A stretch of DNA of 64,000 nt from Roseateles_B sp041905785 (GTDB lineage: Bacteria > Pseudomonadota > Gammaproteobacteria > Burkholderiales > Burkholderiaceae_C). A program made the position numbers and the translations under genes. This document shows, one piece after another, positions 17,277 through 27,700 of this stretch. The notes below the pieces were generated by a model that saw only the letters and a program-made list of their open reading frames with translations, had not been told where the DNA came from and ran no database searches. Each line of letters opens with the position of its first letter. Positions within the stretch are counted from its first letter, which is position 1. The stretch lies in NCBI GenBank assembly GCA_041905785.1, contig JAYRKJ010000010.1:119405-183404 (forward strand), read 5' to 3'.

Positions 17277-18623
17277 ATGTCCATGACCCCGCAAGAAATC
17301 GTTTCCGAACTCGACCGCCACATCGTGGGCCAGCAGGACGCCAAGCGCGCCGTGGCCATCGCCATGCGCAACCGCTGGCGCCGCCAGCGGGTCGACGAAA
17401 AGCTGCGCGCCGAGATCACGCCCAAGAACATCTTGATGATCGGCCCCACCGGCGTGGGCAAGACCGAGATCGCCCGCCGCCTGGCCCGGCTGACGGACGC
17501 GCCCTTCATCAAGGTCGAGGCCACCAAGTTCACCGAGGTGGGCTATGTGGGCAAAGACGTGGACAGCATCGTTCGTGACCTGGTGGAGATCGCCGTCAAG
17601 CAGGAGCGCGAGCTGCAGATGCGCCGCCTGCGCAGCCGCGCCGAGGACGCCGCCGAGGAGCGCATCCTCGACGCGCTCGTGCCGCCGCCCCGCTCGGGCA
17701 GCAGCGAGTTCGGCTTCACCGCCACGCCAGCGGCCCCGTCGCCCGACAACACCGCCCGCCAGGTCATGCGCAAGCGCCTGCGCGAGGGCCTGATGGACGA
17801 CAAGGAGATCGAGCTGGAGCTGGCCGAACCCAAGCCCACCATGGAAATCCTCGGCCCGCAGGGCATGGAGGAGATGACCGAGCAGCTCAAGGGCCTGTTC
17901 TCCCAGATGGGCGCCGGCAAGAAGCGCAGCCGCAAGATCAAGATCGGCGAGGCCATGAAGCTGCTGGTCGATGAAGAGGCCGCCAAGCTGGTCAACGAGG
18001 AGGAGCTCCGCGCCGCGGCCCTGCGCAATGCGCAGGAGAACGGCATCGTCTTCATCGACGAGATCGACAAGGTGACCAGCCGCTCGGAGGGCAACGGCGC
18101 CGAGGTCTCGCGCCAGGGCGTGCAGCGCGACCTGCTGCCCCTGGTCGAAGGCTGCACCGTCTCCACCAAGTACGGCATGGTCAAGACCGACCACATGCTC
18201 TTCATCGCCTCGGGGGCCTTCCATCTGGCCAAGCCCAGCGACCTCATCCCCGAGCTGCAGGGCCGATTCCCGATCCGCGTGGAGCTGAGCTCGCTGAGCG
18301 TGGACGACTTCGAAGCCATCCTCTCCAGTACCCACGCCAGCCTGGTCAAGCAGTACCAGGCCCTGCTGGCCACCGAGGGCGTCACGCTGGAGTTGCTGCC
18401 GGACGGCATCCGCCGCCTGGCGCAGATCGCCTGCGAGGTCAACGAGCGCACCGAGAACATCGGCGCCCGGCGCCTGGCCACGGTCATGGAGCGGCTGCTG
18501 GATCCCATCAGCTTCGACGCGCCGAACATGGGCGGCCAGACCGTGCGCATCGATGCCGCAGCCGTGGATGAACGCCTGCAAGCGCTGGCGGCCAACGAGG
18601 ATCTCTCGCGCTTCATCCTTTGA
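17277..18623 (+). CDS. hslU: HslU, ATPase subunit of the HslUV protease
   Basis: AAA+ unfoldase that feeds substrates to HslV. The 448-residue protein shows the family N-terminus MTPQEIVSELDRHIVGQ, Walker A GPTGVGKTEIARRLA, the GYVG pore loop (EVGYVGKDVDS), the I-domain insertion (about residues 115-220), Walker B IVFIDEIDK, and the C-terminal ARRLATVMERLLDPISF block ending in RFIL, which inserts into HslV. AAGGA precedes the ATG; a second ATG lies two codons in. Co-transcribed with hslV from the heat-shock promoter. Confidence 0.97.
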   Translation: MSMTPQEIVSELDRHIVGQQDAKRAVAIAMRNRWRRQRVDEKLRAEITPKNILMIGPTGVGKTEIARRLARLTDAPFIKVEATKFTEVGYVGKDVDSIVRDLVEIAVKQERELQMRRLRSRAEDAAEERILDALVPPPRSGSSEFGFTATPAAPSPDNTARQVMRKRLREGLMDDKEIELELAEPKPTMEILGPQGMEEMTEQLKGLFSQMGAGKKRSRKIKIGEAMKLLVDEEAAKLVNEEELRAAALRNAQENGIVFIDEIDKVTSRSEGNGAEVSRQGVQRDLLPLVEGCTVSTKYGMVKTDHMLFIASGAFHLAKPSDLIPELQGRFPIRVELSSLSVDDFEAILSSTHASLVKQYQALLATEGVTLELLPDGIRRLAQIACEVNERTENIGARRLATVMERLLDPISFDAPNMGGQTVRIDAAAVDERLQALAANEDLSRFIL

Positions 18624-18682
18624 CCAAGGCCTGCTTGACAGACATCAAGCACACCAAGCCCGGCGCGCCTTAGGCTTGGCGC

Positions 18683-19474
18683 ATGCCGCATCGCATCAGC
18701 ACCCGCAGCTGGGGTCTGGCCCGCCCCAGCCAGCTCAACGTCGCCGCCGCCCATGCCGAGCAGCGCTGGCGCTGGCCCGTGCTGGCGGCCCTCCTGTGCA
18801 CCATCCCGGCCTTCTACATCGAACTGATCGAGAGCCTGCCCACGCCCGTGGCCATTGCCATCTACCTGGTGGCGGCAGCCATGGTCGGGCTGTCGATGTG
18901 GCGCGTGGGCCGGCTGTGCGCCCATCCCCAGCAGTACTGGCGCAGCAATGGCCTGGACCTGGTGCTGATCCTGGGACTGCTGGCCTCGGCCCTGCTGCCT
19001 CCCAGCGCCGAGTCCGCCCTGGCGCTGGCCGGCCGGCTGTTCGTCTCGCTGCTGACGCTGCTGCGCATGGTCTGGGCCATCAAGAGCTGGGTCACGCGAG
19101 GCGGCCTGGGCTATTTGCTGCTGCTGGCCCTGATGGTGCTGCTGTTCTGCGGCGTGGGCTTCTGGGTGCTGGAGCCGCGCGTCAAGACACCGGCCGACGG
19201 CATGTGGCTGGCCTTCACCACCGCGGCCACCGTAGGCTACGGTGACATCGTCCCCACCACCGCCGCCGCCAAGATCTTCTCGGTCTTCGTGGTGCTGCTG
19301 GGCTATGCGGTGCTCTCGCTCGTGACGGCCGCGATCGCTGCCATGTGGGTGGAAAGCACCGAGCGCGAGGTCGAGAAGGACATCCTGCGCGACCTCCATG
19401 CGCAGCTGCGTGCGGTGCATGAAGAGCTCGGCGCCGTGCGCGAGGAACTGCGCCAGCTGAAGCCGCACAACTGA
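18683..19474 (+). CDS. Potassium channel-like ion transport protein
   Basis: A 263-residue membrane protein with about six helices (roughly 30-48, 54-72, 90-108, 113-132, 141-165 and 200-224) and a re-entrant pore loop FTTAATVGYGDIVPTT that carries the K+ selectivity filter TVGYGD. The fourth helix has few regularly spaced Arg, so voltage gating is doubtful. A C-terminal coiled coil (230-258; LHAQLRAVHEELGAVREELR) would help tetramer assembly. It starts 59 bases after hslU with no clear Shine-Dalgarno; it may share that transcript or have its own promoter. Confidence 0.88.
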   Translation: MPHRISTRSWGLARPSQLNVAAAHAEQRWRWPVLAALLCTIPAFYIELIESLPTPVAIAIYLVAAAMVGLSMWRVGRLCAHPQQYWRSNGLDLVLILGLLASALLPPSAESALALAGRLFVSLLTLLRMVWAIKSWVTRGGLGYLLLLALMVLLFCGVGFWVLEPRVKTPADGMWLAFTTAATVGYGDIVPTTAAAKIFSVFVVLLGYAVLSLVTAAIAAMWVESTEREVEKDILRDLHAQLRAVHEELGAVREELRQLKPHN

Positions 19475-19602
19475 GCCTCGCTGGCGCGCGCATCCGCTGC
19501 GAAGGCAGCCTGTCCCTTCGCGCTGCCGCTCTGTCTCAAAGCCGGCAAGGCCTTGCGCCGCCCCGCTTACGCTGCGCGCCAGATTCACGAGGAGGCGCTG
19601 CC

Positions 19603-20490
19603 GTGCTGAGCATTCAAGACCTGGTCAAGACCTTTGGCAATCATCGGGCCATCGACGGACTCAACCTGGAACTGGGCGCCGGCCTGATCGGACTGGTGGG
19701 CCACAACGGCGCCGGCAAAACCACGCTGATGCAGATGCTGGCCACGCTCAGCAAACCCAGCGCTGGGCGCATCCTGCTGGACGGCCAGGACATCGTGGCC
19801 CGCCCGGAGCTGATGCGGCGCCGCATGGGCTACCTGCCGCAGGACTTCGGCGTCTACCCGCAGCTGACGGCCCGCGAGTTCCTGCAGTACTTCGCTGCGC
19901 TCAAGGGCGTGCGCGACGCTCGGCGCATTCAGCAGCTGCTGGAGATGGTCAACCTGCACGAGCAGGCGGACCGCCTGGCCGCCGGCTTCTCGGGCGGCAT
20001 GCGGCAACGCCTGGGCATCGCGCAGGCGCTGCTGAATGACCCGGACGTGCTGATCGTCGACGAACCCACCGCCGGACTGGACCCGGAAGAGCGCCTGCGC
20101 TTTCGCCAGCTGCTGTCCGAGCTGGGCTTCTCGCGCCTGGTCATCGTCTCCACCCACATCGTCTCGGACATCGAGAACATGGCCACCCAGCTGGCCATCC
20201 TGCGACAGGGCCGCCTGCTGGCCTTCAGCAGTCCCGAGGCCCTGATGGCGCGCGCCGAGGGTCAGGTCTGGACCGCGCTGCTGGAGCCGGGCCATTACGA
20301 GTCGCTGCGCCAGCAGGTCCACGTGCTGCAGGCCCAGCGTCAGGGCGGACGGATCCAGGTGCGCATGGCCCATGCCGAGCGTCCCTGCGCCGAGGCCCAG
20401 TCCGTCTTGCCCAGCCTCGAAGAGGCGCTGATGGCGCAGCGCTATGCCGATGCACAAGGCCGCGGCGCGAGCCTGGGGATGGCGGCATGA
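19603..20490 (+). CDS. ABC transporter ATP-binding protein
   Basis: A 295-residue ATPase subunit. Walker A GHNGAGKTTLMQML, Q-loop LPQDFGVYPQLTAREFL, signature SGGMRQRLGIAQAL, Walker B VLIVDEPTAGLDP and switch His in VSTHIVSD are all intact. The C-terminal 70 residues are typical of ABC-2 exporter ATPases. The GTG start has GAGGAG upstream. The stop overlaps the start of the following permease by four bases, so the two form one exporter. Substrate unknown. Confidence 0.93.
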   Translation: MLSIQDLVKTFGNHRAIDGLNLELGAGLIGLVGHNGAGKTTLMQMLATLSKPSAGRILLDGQDIVARPELMRRRMGYLPQDFGVYPQLTAREFLQYFAALKGVRDARRIQQLLEMVNLHEQADRLAAGFSGGMRQRLGIAQALLNDPDVLIVDEPTAGLDPEERLRFRQLLSELGFSRLVIVSTHIVSDIENMATQLAILRQGRLLAFSSPEALMARAEGQVWTALLEPGHYESLRQQVHVLQAQRQGGRIQVRMAHAERPCAEAQSVLPSLEEALMAQRYADAQGRGASLGMAA

Positions 20491-22055
20491 GCTCGCGCGC
20501 CACGCTCCTGCTGACGCTGGCACGGCATGAATGGCTGCTCCGGTCGCGCCGCAACTCCAGCCTGGTGATCCTGGGGCTGGTGATCGTTGCCAGCTGGCTG
20601 ATGATCCCTGACAACACCGGCACCATGACCCTGTTCGCCGTCGAGAATCAGCGCATGGCCTACGACAGCCACACCCTGGCCGTAGGCGGCGGCATGATGG
20701 GGAACCTGCTGTTCGGCGTGCTGGGCTTTTTCCTGTGCCGCGGGCGCAGCCAGCAGGAGCTGCAATGCGGCGTGGCGCCGCTGCTGGCCACCTCTCCGCT
20801 GTCCGGGCACTGGCTGCTGCTGGGCCGCTGGATGGGGTCTCTGGTCTTTCTCATGAGCCTCGCCGCCGTGGACCTGCTCACCGTGATGCTGCTGCAGTTG
20901 CTGCACGGCGAGGCACGCTTGAATCCGGGCCCCTACCTGGCCATGTGGCTGCTGGGCATGGGGCCACCCTTGCTGTTGTGCGCCAGCATGGCCGTGCTTT
21001 GCGATGCCTGCGCACCGCTGATGCGACGGCGCGGCGACCTGCTCTTCTTCGCTTGCTGGGTGGGTCAGTTCGCCGTCCTGCCCTTCACCCTGGAGGAGGG
21101 GGCCGCCACGGCCCTGAGCCCGCTGCAGGCGCTGGACCTGTCCGGCATGTCGGCCATCGCCATGCGCCTGGGTCAGCTGCTGGGCACCGGCAGCGTGAGC
21201 ATCGGCATGTCCTCCTTCGATCCTGCGCTGGGCGTGGGCCACCTGCCCGAGGGTCTCTGGTCCCTGCCGCTGGTGTCGCTGCGCCTGGCCTCGGGGCTGC
21301 TGGCCCTGCTTCCGCTGCTGCCGGCCTTCTGGCTCTTCCATCGCTACGACCCCGACCGCGTCAAGGCCACCACGGCGCGCAGCGCTTCGCGCTGGAGCCA
21401 ATTGCGTGGCGCCGCCTTGCGTCCGCTGGCGCAGGCGACCGGGCGCCTGCTGCCGCATTGCGCCGCTGTGCCGGGCTGGGCCGGGCAGGTCCTGGCGGAT
21501 GTCTGCGTGGCCTTGATGGCCCAGCCCTGGGCCCTGCTGGCGCTGCCTGTGCTGCTGATCCTGGGCGCCATCGTGCCCCTGGCCGATCTCGGATCGGTGA
21601 TGCTGGCGGCCACCGCGGTCTGGGGGCTGATGATCTGCGGGCTTGGCGCCCAGGACCACCAGGCCGGCACGCTGGCCCTGAACGCCGTCGTGCCTGGCGG
21701 GCCGCAGCGGCGGCGCCTGCGCCCCTTCGCCTGTGCCTGGCTGCTGGGCCTGCTGTTCAGCGTACCCATCCTGCTGCGCTGGAGCCTTCATGCCCCGGTG
21801 CAGGCCTTGGCACTGCTCAGCGGCCTGCTGCTGCTGAGCAGCCTCGGCGCGGCGCTGGGTCACTGGACGCGCGGCTCGCGCAGCTTCCTGGCGCTCTTTC
21901 TGTTCTGGCTCTACGTGGCCACCCAGGCCCGGACCTTCCCCTGGCTGGACCTGATGGGCTTCAACGGCTGCGCCCAGGCGCCGAGCGCCGGCGTCTATGC
22001 CCTGGTCGGACTGCTCAGCCTGGGTCTGCTGAGGGGGGCACGCAGCCGCACCTGA
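20487..22055 (+). CDS. ABC-2-type transporter membrane protein
   Basis: A 522-residue, highly hydrophobic protein with about ten to twelve predicted membrane helices, beginning with a cytoplasmic helix (TLARHEWLLRSRRNSSLVILGLVIV, shown in part: HEWLLRSRRNSSLVI) typical of ABC-2 permeases. It is longer than a single ABC-2 half and looks like two membrane modules in tandem. It is translationally coupled to the ATPase gene before it. I find no motif that shows the transported molecule. Confidence 0.8.
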   Translation: MSSRATLLLTLARHEWLLRSRRNSSLVILGLVIVASWLMIPDNTGTMTLFAVENQRMAYDSHTLAVGGGMMGNLLFGVLGFFLCRGRSQQELQCGVAPLLATSPLSGHWLLLGRWMGSLVFLMSLAAVDLLTVMLLQLLHGEARLNPGPYLAMWLLGMGPPLLLCASMAVLCDACAPLMRRRGDLLFFACWVGQFAVLPFTLEEGAATALSPLQALDLSGMSAIAMRLGQLLGTGSVSIGMSSFDPALGVGHLPEGLWSLPLVSLRLASGLLALLPLLPAFWLFHRYDPDRVKATTARSASRWSQLRGAALRPLAQATGRLLPHCAAVPGWAGQVLADVCVALMAQPWALLALPVLLILGAIVPLADLGSVMLAATAVWGLMICGLGAQDHQAGTLALNAVVPGGPQRRRLRPFACAWLLGLLFSVPILLRWSLHAPVQALALLSGLLLLSSLGAALGHWTRGSRSFLALFLFWLYVATQARTFPWLDLMGFNGCAQAPSAGVYALVGLLSLGLLRGARSRT

Positions 22056-22087
22056 GCCGGCGCGAAGCGGCTTTGGACACGGGCTGA

Positions 22088-22864
22088 TCAGAGCGCCAGC
22101 CGGTGCGCCTGCAAAGCCAGGATGCCGTCGAAGAGCAGGCTCTCGACCAACTCGTGGCGGATCTCCAGTGCCGGTGCGACCTTCCAGCCTGCGCCGCCGG
22201 TCATCAGGGTCAGCGGTTCATGTCCGGCCCGCTGCATGAGGTGTCGGTGCATGCGCTCGATGGCACCGGTGATCGCGTAGGTGCCGCCGCTGGTCAGCGC
22301 ATCCGAGGTGTTGGTTGGAAACAGCCGGACCTCGCCGGTGGGCACGCGCAGGCCGGCCGTGCCGCTCTCCAGGGCGCGCAGCATGATGCCGTGTCCCGGA
22401 AGGATCAGCCCACCCAGGAAATGGCCGTCGGTGTCGATGGCGTCCACCGTGACGGCCGTTCCGACCATCACCACCAGGGCCGCCCGCGGCGCGCCTCGCT
22501 GCAGGACATGCGAGCGCGCGCCCACCAGCGCCACGAAGCGATCCGCCCCCAGGCGTCCGGGGTGGTCATAGCCGTTGATGATCCCGCCGGCCTGGTGCGT
22601 GGAATGCACCCAGCGCGGGTCCAGGTCCCAGCGCTCCATCTGCTCGATCTGCTCTTCCACGCGATGCCGTACCGCATCGCCGGCCACATTGCAGCCCAAC
22701 ATGCTGTGCGGCACGGGCAATTGGCGCCATTCGTCCTCGGCCAGTCGTTCGATGTTCTCCAGGAACACCGCGCCGTGGGCCAGCACCACAGCCCCCGGTT
22801 GAGGCGATGCATAGAGCGCCCACTTGAGGCGCGTGTTGCCGATGTCGATGGCCAGAAAGCTCAT
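22088..22864 (-). CDS. coaX: Type III pantothenate kinase
   Basis: Catalyses the first step of coenzyme A synthesis (pantothenate to 4'-phosphopantothenate) without feedback inhibition by CoA. The 258-residue protein has the ASKHA phosphate loop FLAIDIGNTRLKWAL, the substrate motif HPGRLGADRFVALVGA, the second Asp motif MVGTAVTVDAI and the adenosine motif MTGGAGW. It is convergent with the ABC permease gene and divergent from the EAL gene; the 228 bases upstream hold no evident structure. Confidence 0.95.
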   Translation of the reverse strand: MSFLAIDIGNTRLKWALYASPQPGAVVLAHGAVFLENIERLAEDEWRQLPVPHSMLGCNVAGDAVRHRVEEQIEQMERWDLDPRWVHSTHQAGGIINGYDHPGRLGADRFVALVGARSHVLQRGAPRAALVVMVGTAVTVDAIDTDGHFLGGLILPGHGIMLRALESGTAGLRVPTGEVRLFPTNTSDALTSGGTYAITGAIERMHRHLMQRAGHEPLTLMTGGAGWKVAPALEIRHELVESLLFDGILALQAHRLAL

Positions 22865-23092
22865 GAAGGGGAGGCTGCGCTGGAAACAGCCGGGAGCCTA
22901 CCAGCAGTCTGCCGCCGGCCGTTGCGGGAATGCCGCAGATGCGGCTTTGCCCTCGCTTGCGGCGTATTGCGCACCCAGCCGTCCGCCGCCCCGCACAGGC
23001 AGTGCCCGCCGCAGCCCCCAAAGTGGCCAGCGGCCATGCACAATGGGCCAGGGAGCCCGCGCTCCCAAGCACACTCGCAGCAGGGAGCGGCG

Positions 23093-24556
23093 ATGAGAAG
23101 CCCTCAGGGCCCGGTGATGGCATCGACTCATGCTCCAGGACGCCGATCGGGCGCCCTGCGGTGGATGGCGCGGCTCGACGCCAGCGAGGGGCTGGTGCCC
23201 CAGGCCTTTGCACGGCGGCGCGAGCACGTGCTGTGGGTGATGGCCTGGCTGACCATCCTGGGCTCGCTGCCCTGGATGGCCCATTTCCTTTACATCGGCC
23301 GCGCCTGGGTCGCCTGCATGCCCGGCCTGGGCGTCGCGGGTTCGGCGTTTACGCTGCTGCTGCTGAAGCTCAAGCTGCCGCGCGCCGCCTCGGTGTTTTA
23401 TTGCTTCAGCGCCTGGTTGGTCGTGCTGGCCCTGGGCTTGCTGGTGGACCTGCCCAGCGGCAGCATCCCGCGCAGCACCCAGCTCTACCTGATCCCCTTG
23501 TTCGTCTGCAGCTACTTCCTGCTGCAATACCGGCCCGGCTGGCTGCTGAGCCTGATGTCGGTCCTGATGCTGGGCGCCTTCGTGGCGCTGCAGACGTTCG
23601 AACTGCGCTTCGTGGACATGCCCGAAGTCCCGCTGGAGACCCGCCGTGGCGCCGTGGGCCTGGTGGCGGTGCTGACGGCCTTGCTGATCTATGCCTGCAT
23701 CGTCACCATGCTGCGCGATGCCCGCCAGTCCTCCGCGCTGGAGCTGGATTTCGCCCGCGGCATCGCGGCCGGCGAGATCGAGCCTTTCTTCCAGGCTCAG
23801 TGCAATGCGCAGGGCGAGCTGATCGGCGCGGAGGTGTTGATGCGCTGGCGCCACCCCAGGCGCGGCCTGGTCTCGCCGGCCGAGTTCGTGCCCATCGCCG
23901 AGGCCACGGGCTTGATCGAGCCGGCCGGGCAGCGCCTGCTGGAGCAGGTCTGCAAGCTGCTGGCCGGCTGGCAGGACGGCGGGCCGCTGCAGGGCGTCCC
24001 CATTTCGATCAATGTCAGCTCCTTCCAGCTGCAGTCGGAAAGCGCCACCGAGAAGCTCATCGCCACGGTGCCGGCCGAGCTCGCCGCGGCCGGGCTGGTG
24101 AAATTCGAGCTGACCGAGTCCGCCTACGCCGACAGCTTCGAGCAGCTCCGCCAGCGCATGCTGCGCATGCGTGCGCGCGGCATCCGACTGGCCCTGGACG
24201 ATTTCGGCACCGGCTTCTCCTCGCTGAGCCGGCTGCGCGACCTGCCCCTGGATCAGCTGAAGCTGGACCAATCCTTTGTGCATGACCTGCCGGACGACGC
24301 CGATGCCTGCCGCATTGCCGTCACCATCGTGCACCTGGGCTTGGACATGGGTCTGGAAGTGGTGGCCGAAGGCGTGGAGAACGTGCGCCAGCTGGACTGC
24401 CTGCGCGACATGGGCTGCACAGGCTATCAGGGCCATTGGTTCTCACGGCCGGTCCCGGCGCCGCGCTTCATGGCGCTGGCAGAGAAATGGCAGCAGCGCG
24501 AGCCCGGTCAAACTCGCTTCATGCAAACCGCACCGGCCTCGCTGCCGGGTCTTTGA
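23093..24556 (+). CDS. Membrane-bound EAL-domain c-di-GMP phosphodiesterase
   Basis: A 487-residue protein. The first 215 residues hold about five or six membrane helices forming a sensory module with no named motif that I recognise; the rest is an EAL domain. Catalytic and metal residues appear present: AEVLMRW (EVL for EAL), INVSSFQLQ, FELTES, LALDDFGTGFSSL, LKLDQSFV, VVAEGVEN and GYQGHWFS. No GGDEF domain accompanies it. The ATG at 23093 has AGGGAG five bases upstream, and the in-frame open sequence further left lies over coaX on the other strand. It should degrade c-di-GMP to pGpG at the inner membrane. Confidence 0.9.
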   Translation: MRSPQGPVMASTHAPGRRSGALRWMARLDASEGLVPQAFARRREHVLWVMAWLTILGSLPWMAHFLYIGRAWVACMPGLGVAGSAFTLLLLKLKLPRAASVFYCFSAWLVVLALGLLVDLPSGSIPRSTQLYLIPLFVCSYFLLQYRPGWLLSLMSVLMLGAFVALQTFELRFVDMPEVPLETRRGAVGLVAVLTALLIYACIVTMLRDARQSSALELDFARGIAAGEIEPFFQAQCNAQGELIGAEVLMRWRHPRRGLVSPAEFVPIAEATGLIEPAGQRLLEQVCKLLAGWQDGGPLQGVPISINVSSFQLQSESATEKLIATVPAELAAAGLVKFELTESAYADSFEQLRQRMLRMRARGIRLALDDFGTGFSSLSRLRDLPLDQLKLDQSFVHDLPDDADACRIAVTIVHLGLDMGLEVVAEGVENVRQLDCLRDMGCTGYQGHWFSRPVPAPRFMALAEKWQQREPGQTRFMQTAPASLPGL

Positions 24557-24627
24557 CACTGCGGCAGCAGCAGGCCCGGGCTAGTGTTGCAAGCCGCACC
24601 GGCCCTGACTCGCCGGAACGCGAAGGA

Positions 24628-24649
24628 TTGACGTTTACGTAAACGTCAA
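24628..24649. promoter_or_regulatory. Perfect 22-bp LiuR-like operator upstream of icmF
   Basis: The 22 bases are fully self-complementary: arm TTGACGTTTAC and its mirror, core ACGTTTACGTAAACGT. It lies 81 bases before the icmF ATG, with TAGAAT at 24658-24663 as a possible -10 element. It is the same motif as that at 2734-2755, next to the LiuR-like gene. Confidence 0.85.
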
Positions 24650-24730
24650 GCAACACCTAGAATCAGACCCTTGTTGCTGATAGAACCGGGCCCATGCCGT
24701 CACCCCGGCCGGCCCCGCAGGAGACCCGCG

Positions 24731-27700
24731 ATGACCGACTTGTCCGCAGAGTTCAAAGCTTTGGCCGACTACCGCCCCACCCACAAGGTGCGTTTCGTGA
24801 CGGCCGCCAGCCTCTTCGATGGCCACGATGCCGCGATCAACATCATGCGGCGCATCCTGCAGAGCATGGGCGCCGAGGTGATCCACCTGGGCCACAACCG
24901 CTCGGTGGACGAGGTCGTCACCGCCGCACTGCAGGAAGACGCCCAGGGCATCGCCATCTCGTCCTACCAGGGCGGGCACGTCGAGTACTTCAAGTACATG
25001 GTGCAACTGCTCAAGGAGCGCGGCGGCGAGCACATCCAGGTCTACGGCGGCGGCGGCGGCGTGATCGTGCCGGCCGAGATCCGTGACCTGGCCGACCACG
25101 GCGTGCGCATCTTCAGCCCCGAGGACGGTCAGCGCATGGGGCTGCAGGGCATGATCGGCGAGATGGTGATGCGCTGCGACAAGGACATCAGCAGCTTCGC
25201 CCCCACGAGCATCGACGCCATCCAGGGCCAGACCGAGGGCGCCTGGCGCGCCCTGGCCCAGCTGATGACGGCTCTGGAGAACGAGAAGGCCGACGCCGGC
25301 CTCGTCCAGGCCCTGCGCGAACAGGCCGCCGGGCTCAAGACCCCTGTGCTGGGCATCACCGGCACCGGCGGCGCCGGCAAGTCCAGCCTCACCGACGAGC
25401 TCATCCGCCGCCTGCGCCTGGACCAGGACGACCGCCTGCGCGTGGCGCTGATCTCCATCGACCCGTCCCGCCGCAAGAGCGGTGGCGCCCTGCTGGGCGA
25501 CCGCATCCGCATGAATGCCATCAGCCCCTGGAGCCAGGGCTCGCGCGTCTTCATGCGCTCGCTGGCCACGCGCGACTTCGGCAGCGAGATCAGCAAGGCC
25601 CTGCCCGACGTGGTGGCCGCGGCCAAGGTGGCCGGCTTCGACCTGGTCATCGTCGAGACCTCCGGCATCGGCCAGGGTGACGCCGCCATCGTCCCGCACG
25701 TGGACATCCCCATGTACGTGATGACGCCCGAGTTCGGTGCGGCCAGCCAGCTCGAGAAGATCGACATGCTGGACTTCGCCGAGTTCGTCGCCATCAACAA
25801 GTTCGACCGCAAGGGCGCGGCCGACGCCTGGCGCGACGTCGCCAAGCAGGTCCAGCGCAACAAGGAAGCCTGGGGCAAGAAGGCCGAGGACATGCCCGTC
25901 TTCGGCACCATGGCCAGCCGCTTCAATGACGACGGCGTGACCGCCCTCTACCAGGCCCTCAAGCCGCGCCTGGCCGCGCTGGGGCTGCAGCTTGCCGAAG
26001 GCCGCCTGCCCTTGGTCCATACGCGCTACAGCACGCACCAGACGCCCATCGTGCCGCCGGCCCGCGTGCGCTACCTGGCCGAGATCAGCGACAGCGTGCG
26101 CGGCTACAAGAAGCGCGTGCGCCAGCAGGCCCTGCTCGCGCGCGAGATCCAGCAGCTGCATGGCGCCAGCCGCATGCTGCTGGAAGCCAATCCCGAGAAG
26201 CAGAACGCCCGCGGCGCGCTGGCCGAGCTGGCCACCGCCCGCGAAGCCCGCCAGGACGTCGATGCCCGCCAGTTGCTGGCGCAGTGGCCCGACATGCAGA
26301 AGGCCTATGCCGGCGACGAGTACGTGGTGAAGATCCGCGACAAGGAAATCCGCACCAGCCTCGTCTCCACCAGCCTCTCCGGCACCAAGATCAAGAAGGT
26401 CGTGCTGCCGCACTACGAGGACCACGGCGAGCTGCTCAAGTGGCTGATGCTGGAGAACGTGCCCGGCTCCTTCCCCTACACCGCCGGCGTCTTCGCCTTC
26501 AAGCGCGAGGGCGAGGACCCCACCCGCATGTTCGCCGGCGAGGGCGATGCCTTCCGCACCAACCGCCGCTTCAAGCTGGTCTCGGAGGGCATGCCCGCCA
26601 AGCGCCTGTCCACGGCCTTCGACTCGGTCACGCTCTACGGCGCCGACCCGGCCCCGCGCCCCGACATCTACGGCAAGGTGGGCAACTCCGGCGTCAGCAT
26701 CGCGACCCTGGACGACATGAAGGTGCTGTACGACGGCTTCGACCTCTGCAGCCCCACGACCAGCGTGTCCATGACCATCAACGGCCCCGCGCCGTCCATC
26801 CTGGCCATGTTCATGAACACGGCCATCGACCAGCAGATCGCCAAGTTCAAGGCCGACAACGGCCGTGACCCGACCGCCGACGAGACCGCCAAGATCAAGG
26901 CCTGGGTGCTGGCCAATGTGCGCGGCACCGTGCAGGCCGACATCCTGAAGGAAGACCAGGGCCAGAACACCTGCATCTTCTCGACCGAGTTCTCGCTGAA
27001 GGTGATGGGCGACATCGCCGAGTACTTCGTGCACCACAACGTGCGCAACTTCTACTCGGTGTCCATCTCCGGCTATCACATCGCCGAGGCCGGCGCGAAC
27101 CCCATCTCGCAGCTGGCGCTGACGCTCTCCAACGGCTTCACCTTCGTCGAAGCCTACCTGGCGCGCGGCATGCACATCGACGACTTCGCGCCCAATCTGA
27201 GCTTCTTCTTCAGCAACGGCATGGACCCCGAGTACACCGTGCTGGGCCGCGTGGCACGCCGCATCTGGGCCGTCGCCATGCGTGACAAGTACGGCGCCAA
27301 CGAGCGCAGCCAGAAGCTCAAGTACCACATCCAGACCTCGGGCCGCTCCCTGCACGCGCAGGAGATCGCCTTCAACGACATCCGCACCACGCTGCAGGCC
27401 CTGATCGCGATCTACGACAACTGCAACTCGCTGCACACCAACGCCTACGACGAGGCCATCACCACGCCCACGGAAGAGAGCGTGCGCCGCGCCATGGCCA
27501 TCCAGCTGATCATCAACCGCGAGTGGGGCCTGGCCAAGAACGAGAACCCCTCGCAGGGTGCCTTCATCATCGAGGAGCTGACCGAGCTGGTGGAAGAAGC
27601 CGTGCTGGCCGAGTTCGAGAAGATCGCCGAGCGCGGCGGCGTGCTGGGCGCGATGGAGACGGGTTACCAGCGCAGCAAGATCCAGGAGGAGTCGCTGCAC

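Noticed and set aside
17543..19588. A 681-codon minus-strand frame over hslU and the channel gene
   Set aside because: Low-complexity Ser/Arg-rich translation with no motifs, directly opposite two clear genes.
22103..23092. N-terminal 330-codon extension of the EAL protein
   Set aside because: The extra sequence lies opposite coaX and lacks protein-like character; the ATG at 23093 has a good Shine-Dalgarno and a membrane module begins there.
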